Assembly (NCBI GenBank): GCA_934512135.1
Contig: CAKSWT010000020.1
Location: forward strand, 1-41,971
Direction: 5' to 3'
Length of the DNA stretch: 41,971 nucleotides
DNA from: an uncultured Oscillospiraceae bacterium
GTDB lineage: Bacteria > Bacillota > Clostridia > Oscillospirales > Oscillospiraceae
Translations under genes and position numbers: made by a program
In this document: piece by piece, positions 23,203-31,020 of the stretch
Layout of the letters: every line of letters starts with the position of its first letter
Numbering within the stretch: the first letter of the stretch is position 1
Notes under the pieces: model-generated
The model's database searches: none
What the model was told of the DNA's origin: nothing
The model's input: the letters and a program-made list of their open reading frames with translations, nothing else

Positions 23203-23550
23203 TCACTCCTTCAGCCGCGAGGCGGCATGGTCAATATCGTCGGCAATGCGCTTTCCCTGGTCACCCAAGGCTCTGGCCTGTTGGGCCGCCAGCCCCAGCT
23301 CTTCCAGGGCAGCCTCGATTTGGAGGCTTTTTCGGACGGCGCCGATTTTTTCCTCCATCTCCTGCATCAGCGTCTCAGCCCGCACCAGGTTGTCCCGGAC
23401 AGCCTGACGGGAAATTCCCTCCAGCTCTCCGATCTCTCCCAGGGAGAGGTCCTGGTTGTACCGGAGATCACAGCAGAGCTGCTGCTTCTCGGTGAGCATT
23501 GCGCCATAGGTGTCAAACAGCAGGGCGCAGGTGAGCACATCCCGTTCCAT
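23203..23550 (-). CDS. ylxM: YlxM-family HTH protein, SRP-associated
   Basis: 115 residues. HTH-like LSLGEIGELEGISRQAVRDN in the middle, then a helical tail. YlxM binds SRP RNA or modulates SRP in Streptococcus mutans (known). GGAGGG lies a few bases before ATG 23550, which is preferred to the upstream ATG in the same frame. First gene of the operon with ffh, rpsP and khpA. Confidence 0.9.
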   Translation of the reverse strand: MERDVLTCALLFDTYGAMLTEKQQLCCDLRYNQDLSLGEIGELEGISRQAVRDNLVRAETLMQEMEEKIGAVRKSLQIEAALEELGLAAQQARALGDQGKRIADDIDHAASRLKE

Positions 23551-23589
23551 ATGGTCCCTCCTGTAAAGGCACAAGACTTAACAGACTGC

Positions 23590-23618
23590 ATTATACTCTA
23601 TCCCCCGGGGAATGTCAA
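23590..23618 (-). promoter_or_regulatory. Consensus promoter of the ylxM-ffh operon
   Basis: Exact consensus TTGACA (23618-23613), 17-base spacer, TATAAT (23595-23590), the strongest promoter seen in the window. Confidence 0.9.
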
Positions 23619-23649
23619 GAGAAAAACCTTTACAGCTCAAAAATTTTCG

Positions 23650-23678
23650 TTGCACCCCCAGACAAAGGGTGATACACT
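23650..23678 (+). promoter_or_regulatory. Promoter of birA
   Basis: TTGCAC (23650-23655), 17-base spacer, TACACT (23673-23678). It diverges from the ylxM promoter, 31 bases away. Confidence 0.65.
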
Positions 23679-23700
23679 ATTGCCAGAGGTGAAGGATCCA

Positions 23701-24690
23701 ATGAGTGATACCGTACGTTCCCTGCTGGAGGCCGCAGAAGGCCGGTACGTCTCCGGCGAAGCCATGTCTGCCAAGCTGGGTATTTCCCGCGCCGCAGTCT
23801 GGAAGCATGTAAAGCAGCTCCGGGATCATGGCTACAAAATTGACGCATCCACCAATCTGGGATACCGCATGGTTGGTCGTCCGGATTTGCTGTCTTCGTC
23901 TATGATAGAGGACCTTTTGGCGGGCCATCCCTGGCAGGACCGGATCACGGTTCTGGAAACGGTGGACTCCACCAACAATCTGGCAAAACGCCAGGCGCTC
24001 CAGGGTGCGCCTGACGGTGCCATCTACCTCGCCGACGAGCAAACCGGCGGCAAGGGACGGCTGGGCCGGAGCTTTGTCTCTCCCCCGGGCTGCGGCATAT
24101 ATCTTTCCGTGCTGCTGCGTCCCGACTGTTCCCCGTCGGCTCTGCCCCATGTGACGGCCATGGCTGCCGTAGCCACCTGCAACGCCATAGAAGCCGCCTG
24201 CGGCGTCCGTCCGGGCATCAAGTGGACAAACGACCTGATCTTGGGCGAGAAAAAAATCGTGGGAATCCTCACCGAGCTCAGTGCCGAATGGGAAAGCGGC
24301 ACGCTGGAATCTCTGGTCATTGGCATTGGCATCAACTGCAACCACAGAGAATCGGATTTCCCGGAGGAGCTGCGGGAAAAGGCTGGCTCCATCGCCATGG
24401 TCACAGGCCACAGCGTCAACCGAAATCATCTTGCCGCCAAGCTCATCGAAAATCTGTACACCCTTTCCCAGGGACTGTTCCGGGATAAGGCCCAGTGGAT
24501 GGCGCAGTATGCTGCGGACTGTACTACCCTGGGGCGTCAGGTTCAAATCATCCGTGGAGACAGTGTTCGCCATGGCGTCGCCACCGGCATTGACGAAAAC
24601 GGCGCCCTGCTGGTACGATATGACAACGGAGAATCCGGCATTGTCTTTTCCGGTGAGGTTTCCGTCCGCGGCGACCGGGGGTATTTATAG
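23701..24690 (+). CDS. birA: Bifunctional biotin--[acetyl-CoA-carboxylase] ligase/biotin operon repressor
   Basis: 329 residues. An N-terminal winged HTH (about 1-65, GEAMSAKLGISRAAVWKHVK) gives it a possible repressor role. The ligase domain has GGKGRLGRSF (the BirA biotinyl-AMP loop, usually GRGRxGR) and KWTNDL (usually KWPND). A small C-terminal SH3-like domain ends at about 329. It attaches biotin to carboxyl carrier proteins. AGGTGAAGG precedes ATG 23701. The open frame extends upstream to 23104, but that part is antisense to ffh and ylxM and is not coding. Confidence 0.94.
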   Translation: MSDTVRSLLEAAEGRYVSGEAMSAKLGISRAAVWKHVKQLRDHGYKIDASTNLGYRMVGRPDLLSSSMIEDLLAGHPWQDRITVLETVDSTNNLAKRQALQGAPDGAIYLADEQTGGKGRLGRSFVSPPGCGIYLSVLLRPDCSPSALPHVTAMAAVATCNAIEAACGVRPGIKWTNDLILGEKKIVGILTELSAEWESGTLESLVIGIGINCNHRESDFPEELREKAGSIAMVTGHSVNRNHLAAKLIENLYTLSQGLFRDKAQWMAQYAADCTTLGRQVQIIRGDSVRHGVATGIDENGALLVRYDNGESGIVFSGEVSVRGDRGYL

Positions 24691-24779
24691 GTGTCAACCG
24701 CAGGCCCCCCGCTCCCCGAGGCCAATTGGGTGGGCATGGCGTAGACATACTCATTCATCCATTTTGGGGGATACTTTTT

Positions 24780-25562
24780 ATGGCTTCTGTTTATACGCAG
24801 TATGGCGGACTGCTCCACGACTTCGTTGATGCGACTCACAAGATGCTAGGCGATAATCTGGTAGGCATATATCTGCATGGCTCGGCGGCGATGGGCTGCT
24901 TTCATCCTGGGTCGAGCGATATCGACCTGATCGTGGTGACAAAGGACGCGCTTGATTTTGACACGCGCCGCGCATATATCGATACCATGGTTACACTAAG
25001 CCGCTGCGCGCCGAAAAAAGGACTGGAAGTCAGTGTGGTACGGCGCGCGGTATGTAACCCCTTCGTATATCCAACCCCGTTTGAATTCCATTTTTCGCCG
25101 ATGTATCTGGACGTGTGCGTAAACGCACCGGATATGTACGCGCAAAGCACCGGCCACAGCGACTCCGATTTGGCGGCGCACTTCATGATAATTCGCAGAC
25201 GCGGGCGTGTGCTGTTTGGTGAAGACATCCCTGCCGTGTTCGGGGAGGTAGACCACAAGTACTATATGGACAGCATATGGGGCGACGTTCAAGGGGCCGA
25301 GGCCGACATACTTTCCGATCCGGTCTACATTGTCCTGAACCTTCCACGGGTGTTGGCATATGCGCGGGAGGGCTTGGTCTTATCTAAGGCAGAGGGCGGC
25401 AGGTGGGCGCTTGACCATCTGCCTGTCGGATTTCAGACGCTTGTGGAACAAGCGATGTGCGAATACGGCGGTGGGGCCCGCATGGGTGCGGACAGTGATA
25501 CACTCACTGCCTATGCGCGGTTTATGCTTAGAGCGATACGCCAGGCGGCGGAGCTTGGCTGA
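24780..25562 (+). CDS. AadA-like aminoglycoside nucleotidyltransferase
   Basis: 260 residues. The nucleotidyltransferase motif is LHGSAAMGCFHPGSSDIDLI, with GS and the two Asp metal ligands (DxD); the C-terminal helical domain (DUF4111 type) follows from about 140. This is the fold of ANT(3'')/ANT(9) streptomycin and spectinomycin adenylyltransferases. Which drug, if any, it modifies is not clear; many chromosomal homologues are uncharacterised. GGGGGA lies about nine bases before ATG 24780. Base use looks less GC-rich than in the flanking birA, which suggests transfer. No mobile-element gene is adjacent. Confidence 0.8.
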   Translation: MASVYTQYGGLLHDFVDATHKMLGDNLVGIYLHGSAAMGCFHPGSSDIDLIVVTKDALDFDTRRAYIDTMVTLSRCAPKKGLEVSVVRRAVCNPFVYPTPFEFHFSPMYLDVCVNAPDMYAQSTGHSDSDLAAHFMIIRRRGRVLFGEDIPAVFGEVDHKYYMDSIWGDVQGAEADILSDPVYIVLNLPRVLAYAREGLVLSKAEGGRWALDHLPVGFQTLVEQAMCEYGGGARMGADSDTLTAYARFMLRAIRQAAELG

Positions 25563-25652
25563 CATACCCTAGCAAAGGGCATTTCGTGTCGTGCCGGAGA
25601 GAACGAATCGCAAACCAAATCCAGAATGTATTTTCCGAAAACGATACAAGAA

Positions 25653-25691
25653 AGAAGCGGAGGGCCCCGGTTTCGGGGTTCCTCCGCTTCT
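25653..25691 (-). terminator. Terminator of the cdaA-cdaR-rseC operon
   Basis: GAAGCGGAGG/CCTCCGCTTC stem (25654-25663 with 25681-25690) closed by an inner CCCCG/CGGGG stem, followed on the minus strand by TTTCTTGT. Confidence 0.75.
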
Positions 25692-25733
25692 TCCTTGAAA
25701 CGCCGTCTGATAGGGCGTCAAAAGAATGTGTTT

Positions 25734-26147
25734 TTATTCTGCGTAGCCGACAATCCGGAATTGAATTTCCCGCCCGGTTTTTGTCTTTCTGCGGCTGACC
25801 AGCACCGCCGCAAGCAGGCCCAAAAAGAAGCCGACCACGCCTCCCAGGACCCCGGACCGCCCTGCTGCCTCTACGCCGAAATACCCGGCAAAGAACAGCA
25901 CCACCGGCAGCGCATATACCAGCAGGATTGCGGAAAAGACCGCTCCCGTGGCCGCCTCGATCACCACCCGGTCTCCAGGCTTTGCCCCCAGGGAATTTTC
26001 GGCGGTCACAACGACCTGCTCCTTTGCGGCCATGGCACCACACCCTCCGGCGCAGCTGCTGCAATCTCCATGGCAGGCCGTTGGCCGGTCATAGGCCACC
26101 TGCGCCCTGCCCTCCCGGGTGGAAAGCACCGTCACTGTCTGTCTCAT
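25734..26147 (-). CDS. SoxR-reducing system RseC/MucC-family protein
   Basis: 137 residues. Cys-rich N-terminal stretch CHGDCSSCAGGCG near residue 25, then two membrane helices (about 70-88 and 97-115). RseC acts in the electron path (Rsx/Rnf) that keeps SoxR reduced in E. coli; in Clostridia homologues are usually near Rnf genes. Here it overlaps the cdaR stop by four bases (ATGA), so it is translated with the c-di-AMP genes and no rnf gene is adjacent. Its job is probably redox or Fe-S related, by family. Confidence 0.85.
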   Translation of the reverse strand: MRQTVTVLSTREGRAQVAYDRPTACHGDCSSCAGGCGAMAAKEQVVVTAENSLGAKPGDRVVIEAATGAVFSAILLVYALPVVLFFAGYFGVEAAGRSGVLGGVVGFFLGLLAAVLVSRRKTKTGREIQFRIVGYAE

Positions 26148-27460
26148 GATCCTGTATCTTCTCCATCCGTGGTCACCGCCGGAGAACTGGTAACCTCCAC
26201 CGCTGTCTCTGTGGAGGCCTCCGAGAGGGTCACCAGAACACTGTAGCTACCCATGGCGCCCACATCGGAGACACCGTCCACATAGATGTCTGTATTCACC
26301 GTAAACTGTCCCGTTCCGCTGAGTCCCGACAGGTCCGCCACGGCCCGGACATTGCTGGCCGTCAGGGCATCCACCGTTTCCGCCGGCCCACGGATCTGGA
26401 CCTGGAGAGACAACGTCCCCACCTGGGCCTGCAATCCCTCCGGCTTATTGGTCACGGAGATATTGGTGACCCGGAAGGTCTTGGTCTTCAGGTTTTTCAG
26501 CTCCACCGAGACGGTTGCCGTGGTATCGGTCATATTGGTGAGACCGTCGGCAATCACCACCTCGAACTCCTTTTTCAAGGTGGTCTGGATGCTGGATAGG
26601 TCCACCGTCCCCAGCGTAATGGAATTCAGTCCGGAGAGCACCTCCGGATCCCCCTTAATGGTAACCGTGCTGGGAGAAATATCCCACACCGCATGGTCCA
26701 CGGTGGCGCCGCCGCCCTCGATGAAGTCCACGCGTAGCGGGACCTCTTTGACCATATACACCGGCATCATAACACCGATTTTATCCACTGTGGCGTTGTT
26801 GACCGTACATTTCAGCTCATCGGATTCCACCACGTTTCCGTCTGCATCCATCAGAGAGAAGGACAGATTATCCGACACCGTTTTGCTTACATTTGTGCGC
26901 TCCAGCACCACCTGAGCCCAGGCCACGGAATCCACCAAATCTCTGGGCCCGCTGACCTGAAGGGAGTCGTACTCCAGCTCAATGGCCTCCTGGGTATAGC
27001 CCTCGGCCACATCGCCCTTGAATACCGCCCGGACCTCCACTTCCTTGGTGGCCAGCTTATCCACGTTGATGTTAACATAGTAGCTGGAGCGGCTTTCCAC
27101 CTTGATTTCACTGCTACTCACCGTCTCCGGAAACTCGATCTCATAGGGCAGCCGCCAGGGGCCGGCGCCGGTGACCTGGCTCAAATCCGCCGTGACCGTA
27201 ATATTGGAGCTGTTGAGCTTCAGCAGATCCTGCCGCTTTCCATAGAGCTTCAAATCCACCATGGTATCTCTGCCCTCGCTGAGCACCAGGTTCCGGTCTG
27301 AAAACAGTCCGTCCTCATTCACAAAGGTCACCGGAATATTCCGAATCCACTGACTGTCATCCGGGGTCACGCTGCTGACCACATAGATCCAAAGACATAC
27401 TGCGATCACCAGGGAAAGCAGAATCGAAATGATTTTATTTTTCCTCATGGCCGCTCTCAT
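26144..27460 (-). CDS. cdaR: YbbR-domain protein CdaR, regulator of diadenylate cyclase
   Basis: 438 residues. One N-terminal membrane helix (about 8-28), then roughly four YbbR repeats outside the membrane. CdaR binds CdaA and tunes c-di-AMP synthesis. The start 27460 overlaps the cdaA stop by 26 bases; GGAAAAG stands just before it. ATG 27448 is an alternative. In most Firmicutes glmM follows, but here an rseC-like gene does. Confidence 0.93.
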   Translation of the reverse strand: MRAAMRKNKIISILLSLVIAVCLWIYVVSSVTPDDSQWIRNIPVTFVNEDGLFSDRNLVLSEGRDTMVDLKLYGKRQDLLKLNSSNITVTADLSQVTGAGPWRLPYEIEFPETVSSSEIKVESRSSYYVNINVDKLATKEVEVRAVFKGDVAEGYTQEAIELEYDSLQVSGPRDLVDSVAWAQVVLERTNVSKTVSDNLSFSLMDADGNVVESDELKCTVNNATVDKIGVMMPVYMVKEVPLRVDFIEGGGATVDHAVWDISPSTVTIKGDPEVLSGLNSITLGTVDLSSIQTTLKKEFEVVIADGLTNMTDTTATVSVELKNLKTKTFRVTNISVTNKPEGLQAQVGTLSLQVQIRGPAETVDALTASNVRAVADLSGLSGTGQFTVNTDIYVDGVSDVGAMGSYSVLVTLSEASTETAVEVTSSPAVTTDGEDTGS

Positions 27461-28328
27461 CTTTTCCTTTCTTTGGTTGTTTCAGGAACTTCAGCATCCG
27501 ATGGTGCACCGGCAGCTTTTCCTCCTCCACCAGCACTTCCTTCAGCGCCGCGGTAAGGGTTTCCGGCGTCAGATACCGCTTTAGACTCCCGCCGGAAACA
27601 AAGGAAATCACGCCGGTCTCCTCGGAGACCACCACCACCACCGCATCGGAATGCTCAGTAATGCCAATGGCGGCCCGATGCCGGGTTCCCAGATCCCGGC
27701 TGAGATTTGGATTTTCCGTCAGGGGCAGCACGCAGCCCGCCGCCGCAATTCGGTCATTGCGAATGACCACCGCCCCGTCATGGAGAGCAGCCTTGGGGAA
27801 GAAGATATTCTTCAGCAGCTCTGCGGAAACTGCGGCATCCACCATGGTTCCGGTCTTAAAATACTCATCCAGGCTGTTTTCCCGTTCAAACACAATCAGG
27901 GCACCGATCTTCTGCCGAGACATCGTCCGACAGGCAGCCACCGTCTGCTCCACGGTGCGGGCGGAATCCCCCACCTGGACCTTCGGCACCAAAATTCCCC
28001 GAATGGAGCTGCTGCCCAGCCGCTCCATCGCACGGCGCAGCTCCGGCTGAAATACCACCACCAGGGCAATCAATCCGATTTCTATGACCTTACCTACAAT
28101 ATAGTTGACCGTATTCAGGCCCACCTCGCCGGACACATAGCTGAGCACCAGCAGAAACACGATGGCCTTGATGATCTGTGCCGCGCTTTTGGAGCGAGAC
28201 AAATTCAGCAGCTTGTATATAATCAGTGCGACAATCAGTATATCCAGAATATCCGTCGGAAAATTGATGATGGTGACCAGCCGACAGATGTTGTTCCATA
28301 TCAGTTCCAGTGCATTCAAATCTTGCAT
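27435..28328 (-). CDS. cdaA: Diadenylate cyclase CdaA (DacA)
   Basis: 297 residues. Three N-terminal membrane helices (about 25-95) and a cytoplasmic DAC domain with the catalytic motifs DGA (AALHDGAVVI) and RHR (GTRHRAAIG). It makes cyclic di-AMP from two ATP, controlling K+ and osmotic balance. The start is uncertain: at ATG 28328 the GGAG site touches the codon, whereas TTG 28319 (the fourth codon) has a better nine-base gap. Promoter at 28372-28400. Confidence 0.95.
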   Translation of the reverse strand: MQDLNALELIWNNICRLVTIINFPTDILDILIVALIIYKLLNLSRSKSAAQIIKAIVFLLVLSYVSGEVGLNTVNYIVGKVIEIGLIALVVVFQPELRRAMERLGSSSIRGILVPKVQVGDSARTVEQTVAACRTMSRQKIGALIVFERENSLDEYFKTGTMVDAAVSAELLKNIFFPKAALHDGAVVIRNDRIAAAGCVLPLTENPNLSRDLGTRHRAAIGITEHSDAVVVVVSEETGVISFVSGGSLKRYLTPETLTAALKEVLVEEEKLPVHHRMLKFLKQPKKGKDESGHEEK

Positions 28329-28371
28329 CTCCGTTTCGGTTGCGGATTACGCAGGTTAACATATCGTAGTT

Positions 28372-28400
28372 ATTATACAGAACCAATCAGAAAATGGCAA
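28372..28400 (-). promoter_or_regulatory. Promoter of the cdaA operon
   Basis: Minus strand TTGCCA (28400-28395), 17-base spacer, TATAAT (28377-28372). Confidence 0.8.
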
Positions 28401-28419
28401 GGGCGGTGCAGGATTTTTT

Positions 28420-29541
28420 TCAGATTTCCGAGAGATTGCCGGTCATTTGCGACAAAACCCGGGTAAATACCCGAATGTCCGACTCCCGATTGTGGGGACC
28501 TATGCTGACCCGGAGGGTTCCGGTATCTAAGGTCCCCGCCGTTTCATGGGCCAAGGGTGCGCAATGCAGGCCCGCCCGCAGGGCGATCCCAGCCTCTGCC
28601 AGATCTCCGGCCAACAGTGTGCAGTCCATTCCCTCCACCACAAAGGACTGTGTCCCCGTCTGATGAGCCCCGGAGAAGGTCCTCACGCCCGGAATTCGGC
28701 GCAGCCGGGCCTCCAGCATTTCCCGCATACTTTGTTCTCTTTCGCAGATGTCCTCCAGGCCCATGGCCCGCACATACCGCATTCCGGCCAGCAGTCCTGC
28801 CGCACCGGGAATATTCTGCGTTCCCGCCTCCAGCCGGTCCGGCAGAAATTCCGGCATTTCCATCTGCCGTGACACGCTGCCCGTTCCCCCCTCCAAAAGC
28901 GTTTTGGCCGGGCGGCCGCACAGAAGCAGCCCGGTGCCCTGGGGTCCCAGCAGTCCCTTATGCCCCGGCATGGCCACAAAGGCCGCCCCCCAGTTTTCCA
29001 TGGAGACCTCCAGCGTTCCGGCCGACTGAGAGGCGTCCACCACCAGCGGGATTCCCCGCTGACCGCAGAGCCTGGCCACCTGCTCCACCGGCAGTATCCA
29101 CCCAAATACATTGGACACATGGGTCATAACGCAGACCTTGGTCTCCGGGGTCAGCAGCCGGTCAAATTCCCGCAGCAGTGCCTCGTCCTGAAACAGCCCA
29201 CCTCGCGCCACTGCCGTTTCCGCCCCCAGGGCATACAGCGGCCGCATCACCGCATTGTGTTCCATCCCCGACACCACCGCCCGTTCCCCCGGCCCCACCA
29301 GAGATTTAATGGCAATATTTAGCCCGTGGGTGGCCGACGTGGTCAAAATTACCTGCTCCGGCGAGCAGTGGAACAGCTCCCCCGCCGTGAGCCGCATCTC
29401 GTAGAGCAGCTCTGCCGCCTGATCCGCTGCCGCCCCGCTGCCCCGCCCGGGAGATGCCAAATGCCCCGCCGCCCAGGCCATGGCCCGAATCACGGCGTCC
29501 GGCTTTGGCAGCGACGTGGCACCGTTATCCAAATAGATCAC
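28420..29541 (-). CDS. NifS-like class V aminotransferase/cysteine desulfurase family protein
   Basis: 373 residues, PLP fold type I. The PLP lysine is in MPGHKGLLGPQG; the Asp/Gln cofactor contacts are in VVDASQSAG; a C-terminal GLHCAPLAH supplies the catalytic Cys of the group II (SufS/CsdA-like) enzymes. It should take sulfur, or selenium, from (seleno)cysteine. Its ATG overlaps the stop of a DUF3343 gene by four bases, so the two products are made together, and DUF3343 is a predicted Se/S carrier, the likely acceptor. It is the last gene of the unit that begins at murD. Confidence 0.87.
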   Translation of the reverse strand: MIYLDNGATSLPKPDAVIRAMAWAAGHLASPGRGSGAAADQAAELLYEMRLTAGELFHCSPEQVILTTSATHGLNIAIKSLVGPGERAVVSGMEHNAVMRPLYALGAETAVARGGLFQDEALLREFDRLLTPETKVCVMTHVSNVFGWILPVEQVARLCGQRGIPLVVDASQSAGTLEVSMENWGAAFVAMPGHKGLLGPQGTGLLLCGRPAKTLLEGGTGSVSRQMEMPEFLPDRLEAGTQNIPGAAGLLAGMRYVRAMGLEDICEREQSMREMLEARLRRIPGVRTFSGAHQTGTQSFVVEGMDCTLLAGDLAEAGIALRAGLHCAPLAHETAGTLDTGTLRVSIGPHNRESDIRVFTRVLSQMTGNLSEI

Positions 29542-29789
29542 AGCGTCACCTCCCTGCCGGAGTTTCCCTCCACCCGATAGCTCCGTTCATAGGGGCTGCT
29601 CCGCCCCCGGAGCTCCAGCGCCGCCCCACGGCCATGGGCTTCGGAAACCCACAGGCCATAGCCGCAGCCCCTTCCCGCCAGGAAAGTCGGCGTCCGTCCC
29701 AGCCTTGCGGGAATTCCCGCCGCCTTGAGAATGGATGCCCCCTGGCGGGCCTGGGTCTGTCCCCGATAGGTAAAAAAAATCATGCTCAT
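29538..29789 (-). CDS. DUF3343 (putative Se/S carrier-like) protein
   Basis: 83 residues. GRGCGYGLWV holds a single central Cys, as in TusA/YedF-like carriers (DUF3343 is described as Se/S-carrier-like). GGGAGG lies eight bases before ATG 29789, which is preferred over upstream starts in the same frame. Coupled to the NifS-like gene by an ATGA overlap. It is likely to receive persulfide or selenide from that enzyme; this is inferred. Confidence 0.8.
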   Translation of the reverse strand: MSMIFFTYRGQTQARQGASILKAAGIPARLGRTPTFLAGRGCGYGLWVSEAHGRGAALELRGRSSPYERSYRVEGNSGREVTL

Positions 29790-29839
29790 AGAAATTCCTC
29801 CCATGAGCATGATATGTGTGGTTGGATGTTCCGTGAACC

Positions 29840-30310
29840 TCAGGGCTCCAGCAGGCACACACAGTGGGCCGCGATTCCCTCTTCCTTTCCGGTAAACCCC
29901 AGCCGTTCCTCTGTGGTGGCCTTGAGGTTGATCTGATCTATGGAAATCTCCAATGTCTCCGCCAGATTCCTCCGCATGGCCTCCAAATGGGGTGCCAGCT
30001 TGGGTTTCTGGGCAATAACGGTTGCGTCCAGATTCCCGATTTGATAGCCCTTCTCCTCGATCAGGCGACGGACCTCCTTCAGCAGCAGCAAGCTGTTGAT
30101 GTTCCGGTACCGATCATCCTGGTCCGGGAAGTGCTGTCCAATGTCCCCCAGGCAGGCAGCCCCCAGCAGGGCGTCCATCACCGCATGGGTGAGCACGTCC
30201 GCATCAGAATGTCCGTCCAGCCCCACATGCCAGGGGATCTCCACGCCCCCCAGAATCAGCTTCCGCCCCGCCGTGAGCCGGTGCACATCGTATCCATGAC
30301 CTATTCTCAT
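29840..30310 (-). CDS. ispF: 2-C-methyl-D-erythritol 2,4-cyclodiphosphate synthase
   Basis: 156 residues. MRIGHGYDVHRL carries the zinc ligands Asp and His; GHSDADVLTHAVMDALLGA and KATTEERLGFTG are also diagnostic. Step five of the MEP isoprenoid pathway. GGAGGAGG precedes ATG, which overlaps the ispD stop (ATGA). Confidence 0.97.
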   Translation of the reverse strand: MRIGHGYDVHRLTAGRKLILGGVEIPWHVGLDGHSDADVLTHAVMDALLGAACLGDIGQHFPDQDDRYRNINSLLLLKEVRRLIEEKGYQIGNLDATVIAQKPKLAPHLEAMRRNLAETLEISIDQINLKATTEERLGFTGKEEGIAAHCVCLLEP

Positions 30311-31020
30311 TGCTGCCTCCTCCTGGAAAGTATGTACTCTGCCAAATGCAGGTCCAGCGGCGTGGTGAGCTTCAGGTTTTCCTCGCTGCCCTGGGTAAGA
30401 TACACCGGAACGCCCAGCGCCTCCATGGCGCTACAGTCATCGGTGTACTCCACGCCCTCCTGGCGCGCCTTTTCCCAGGCTGCCAGCAGCAGATCCCGCT
30501 GGAACACCTGCGGGGTCTGAACGGCCCGCAGCGCTGCCCGGTCCGGCGTCAGGATCACCCGGCCGCTGTCCTCCACCACCTTCACTGTGTCCTTCACCGG
30601 CACCGCCGGAGCCGCCGCATGGCACACCGCGGCCCGCTCCACCGTCCGGGTGATAATATCCGCCGTCACCAGAGGCCGGGCTCCGTCCTGAACCGCCACC
30701 AGCTCCACGGTCCGGCTCACCGCCTGGAGCCCATGGCGCACCGACTCCACCCGGCTCTCCCCGCCAGGGACCACCTGGCAGACCTTATCCATGTCCCGGA
30801 GCAGCGCCCGGACGGTATCCACTTGGTCCTGCCGCGCCACCACTACAATCTCCTGGATACAGGCAGCCTCCTGAAACACGGACACCGTACGGCGGATCAC
30901 CGGCACGCCGTCCAGCTCCCACAGGATCTTGTCGATCCCGCCCATTCGCTGACCGGAACCGGCTGCCACAATCACCGCACCGCAGACCGGGGCCTTTGGC
31001 TCCCGTCGGAACCGTCCCAT
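30307..31020 (-). CDS. ispD: 2-C-methyl-D-erythritol 4-phosphate cytidylyltransferase
   Basis: 237 residues. The CTP-binding loop is VIVAAGSGQRMGG; AVQDGARPLV, VKDTVK and TPQVFQ follow, all normal. Third MEP step. ATG 31020 shares a base with the stop of the upstream gene (TGATG), so it is translationally coupled. TTG 31023 is an alternative. With ispF it supplies isoprenoid precursors for undecaprenyl phosphate, the lipid used by MurD's pathway. Confidence 0.96.
   Translation of the reverse strand: MGRFRREPKAPVCGAVIVAAGSGQRMGGIDKILWELDGVPVIRRTVSVFQEAACIQEIVVVARQDQVDTVRALLRDMDKVCQVVPGGESRVESVRHGLQAVSRTVELVAVQDGARPLVTADIITRTVERAAVCHAAAPAVPVKDTVKVVEDSGRVILTPDRAALRAVQTPQVFQRDLLLAAWEKARQEGVEYTDDCSAMEALGVPVYLTQGSEENLKLTTPLDLHLAEYILSRRRQQ

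Noticed and set aside
23104..23700. N-terminal extension of the birA frame
   Set aside because: It runs antisense through ffh and ylxM and over both promoters; BirA homology begins at 23701 after a good binding site.
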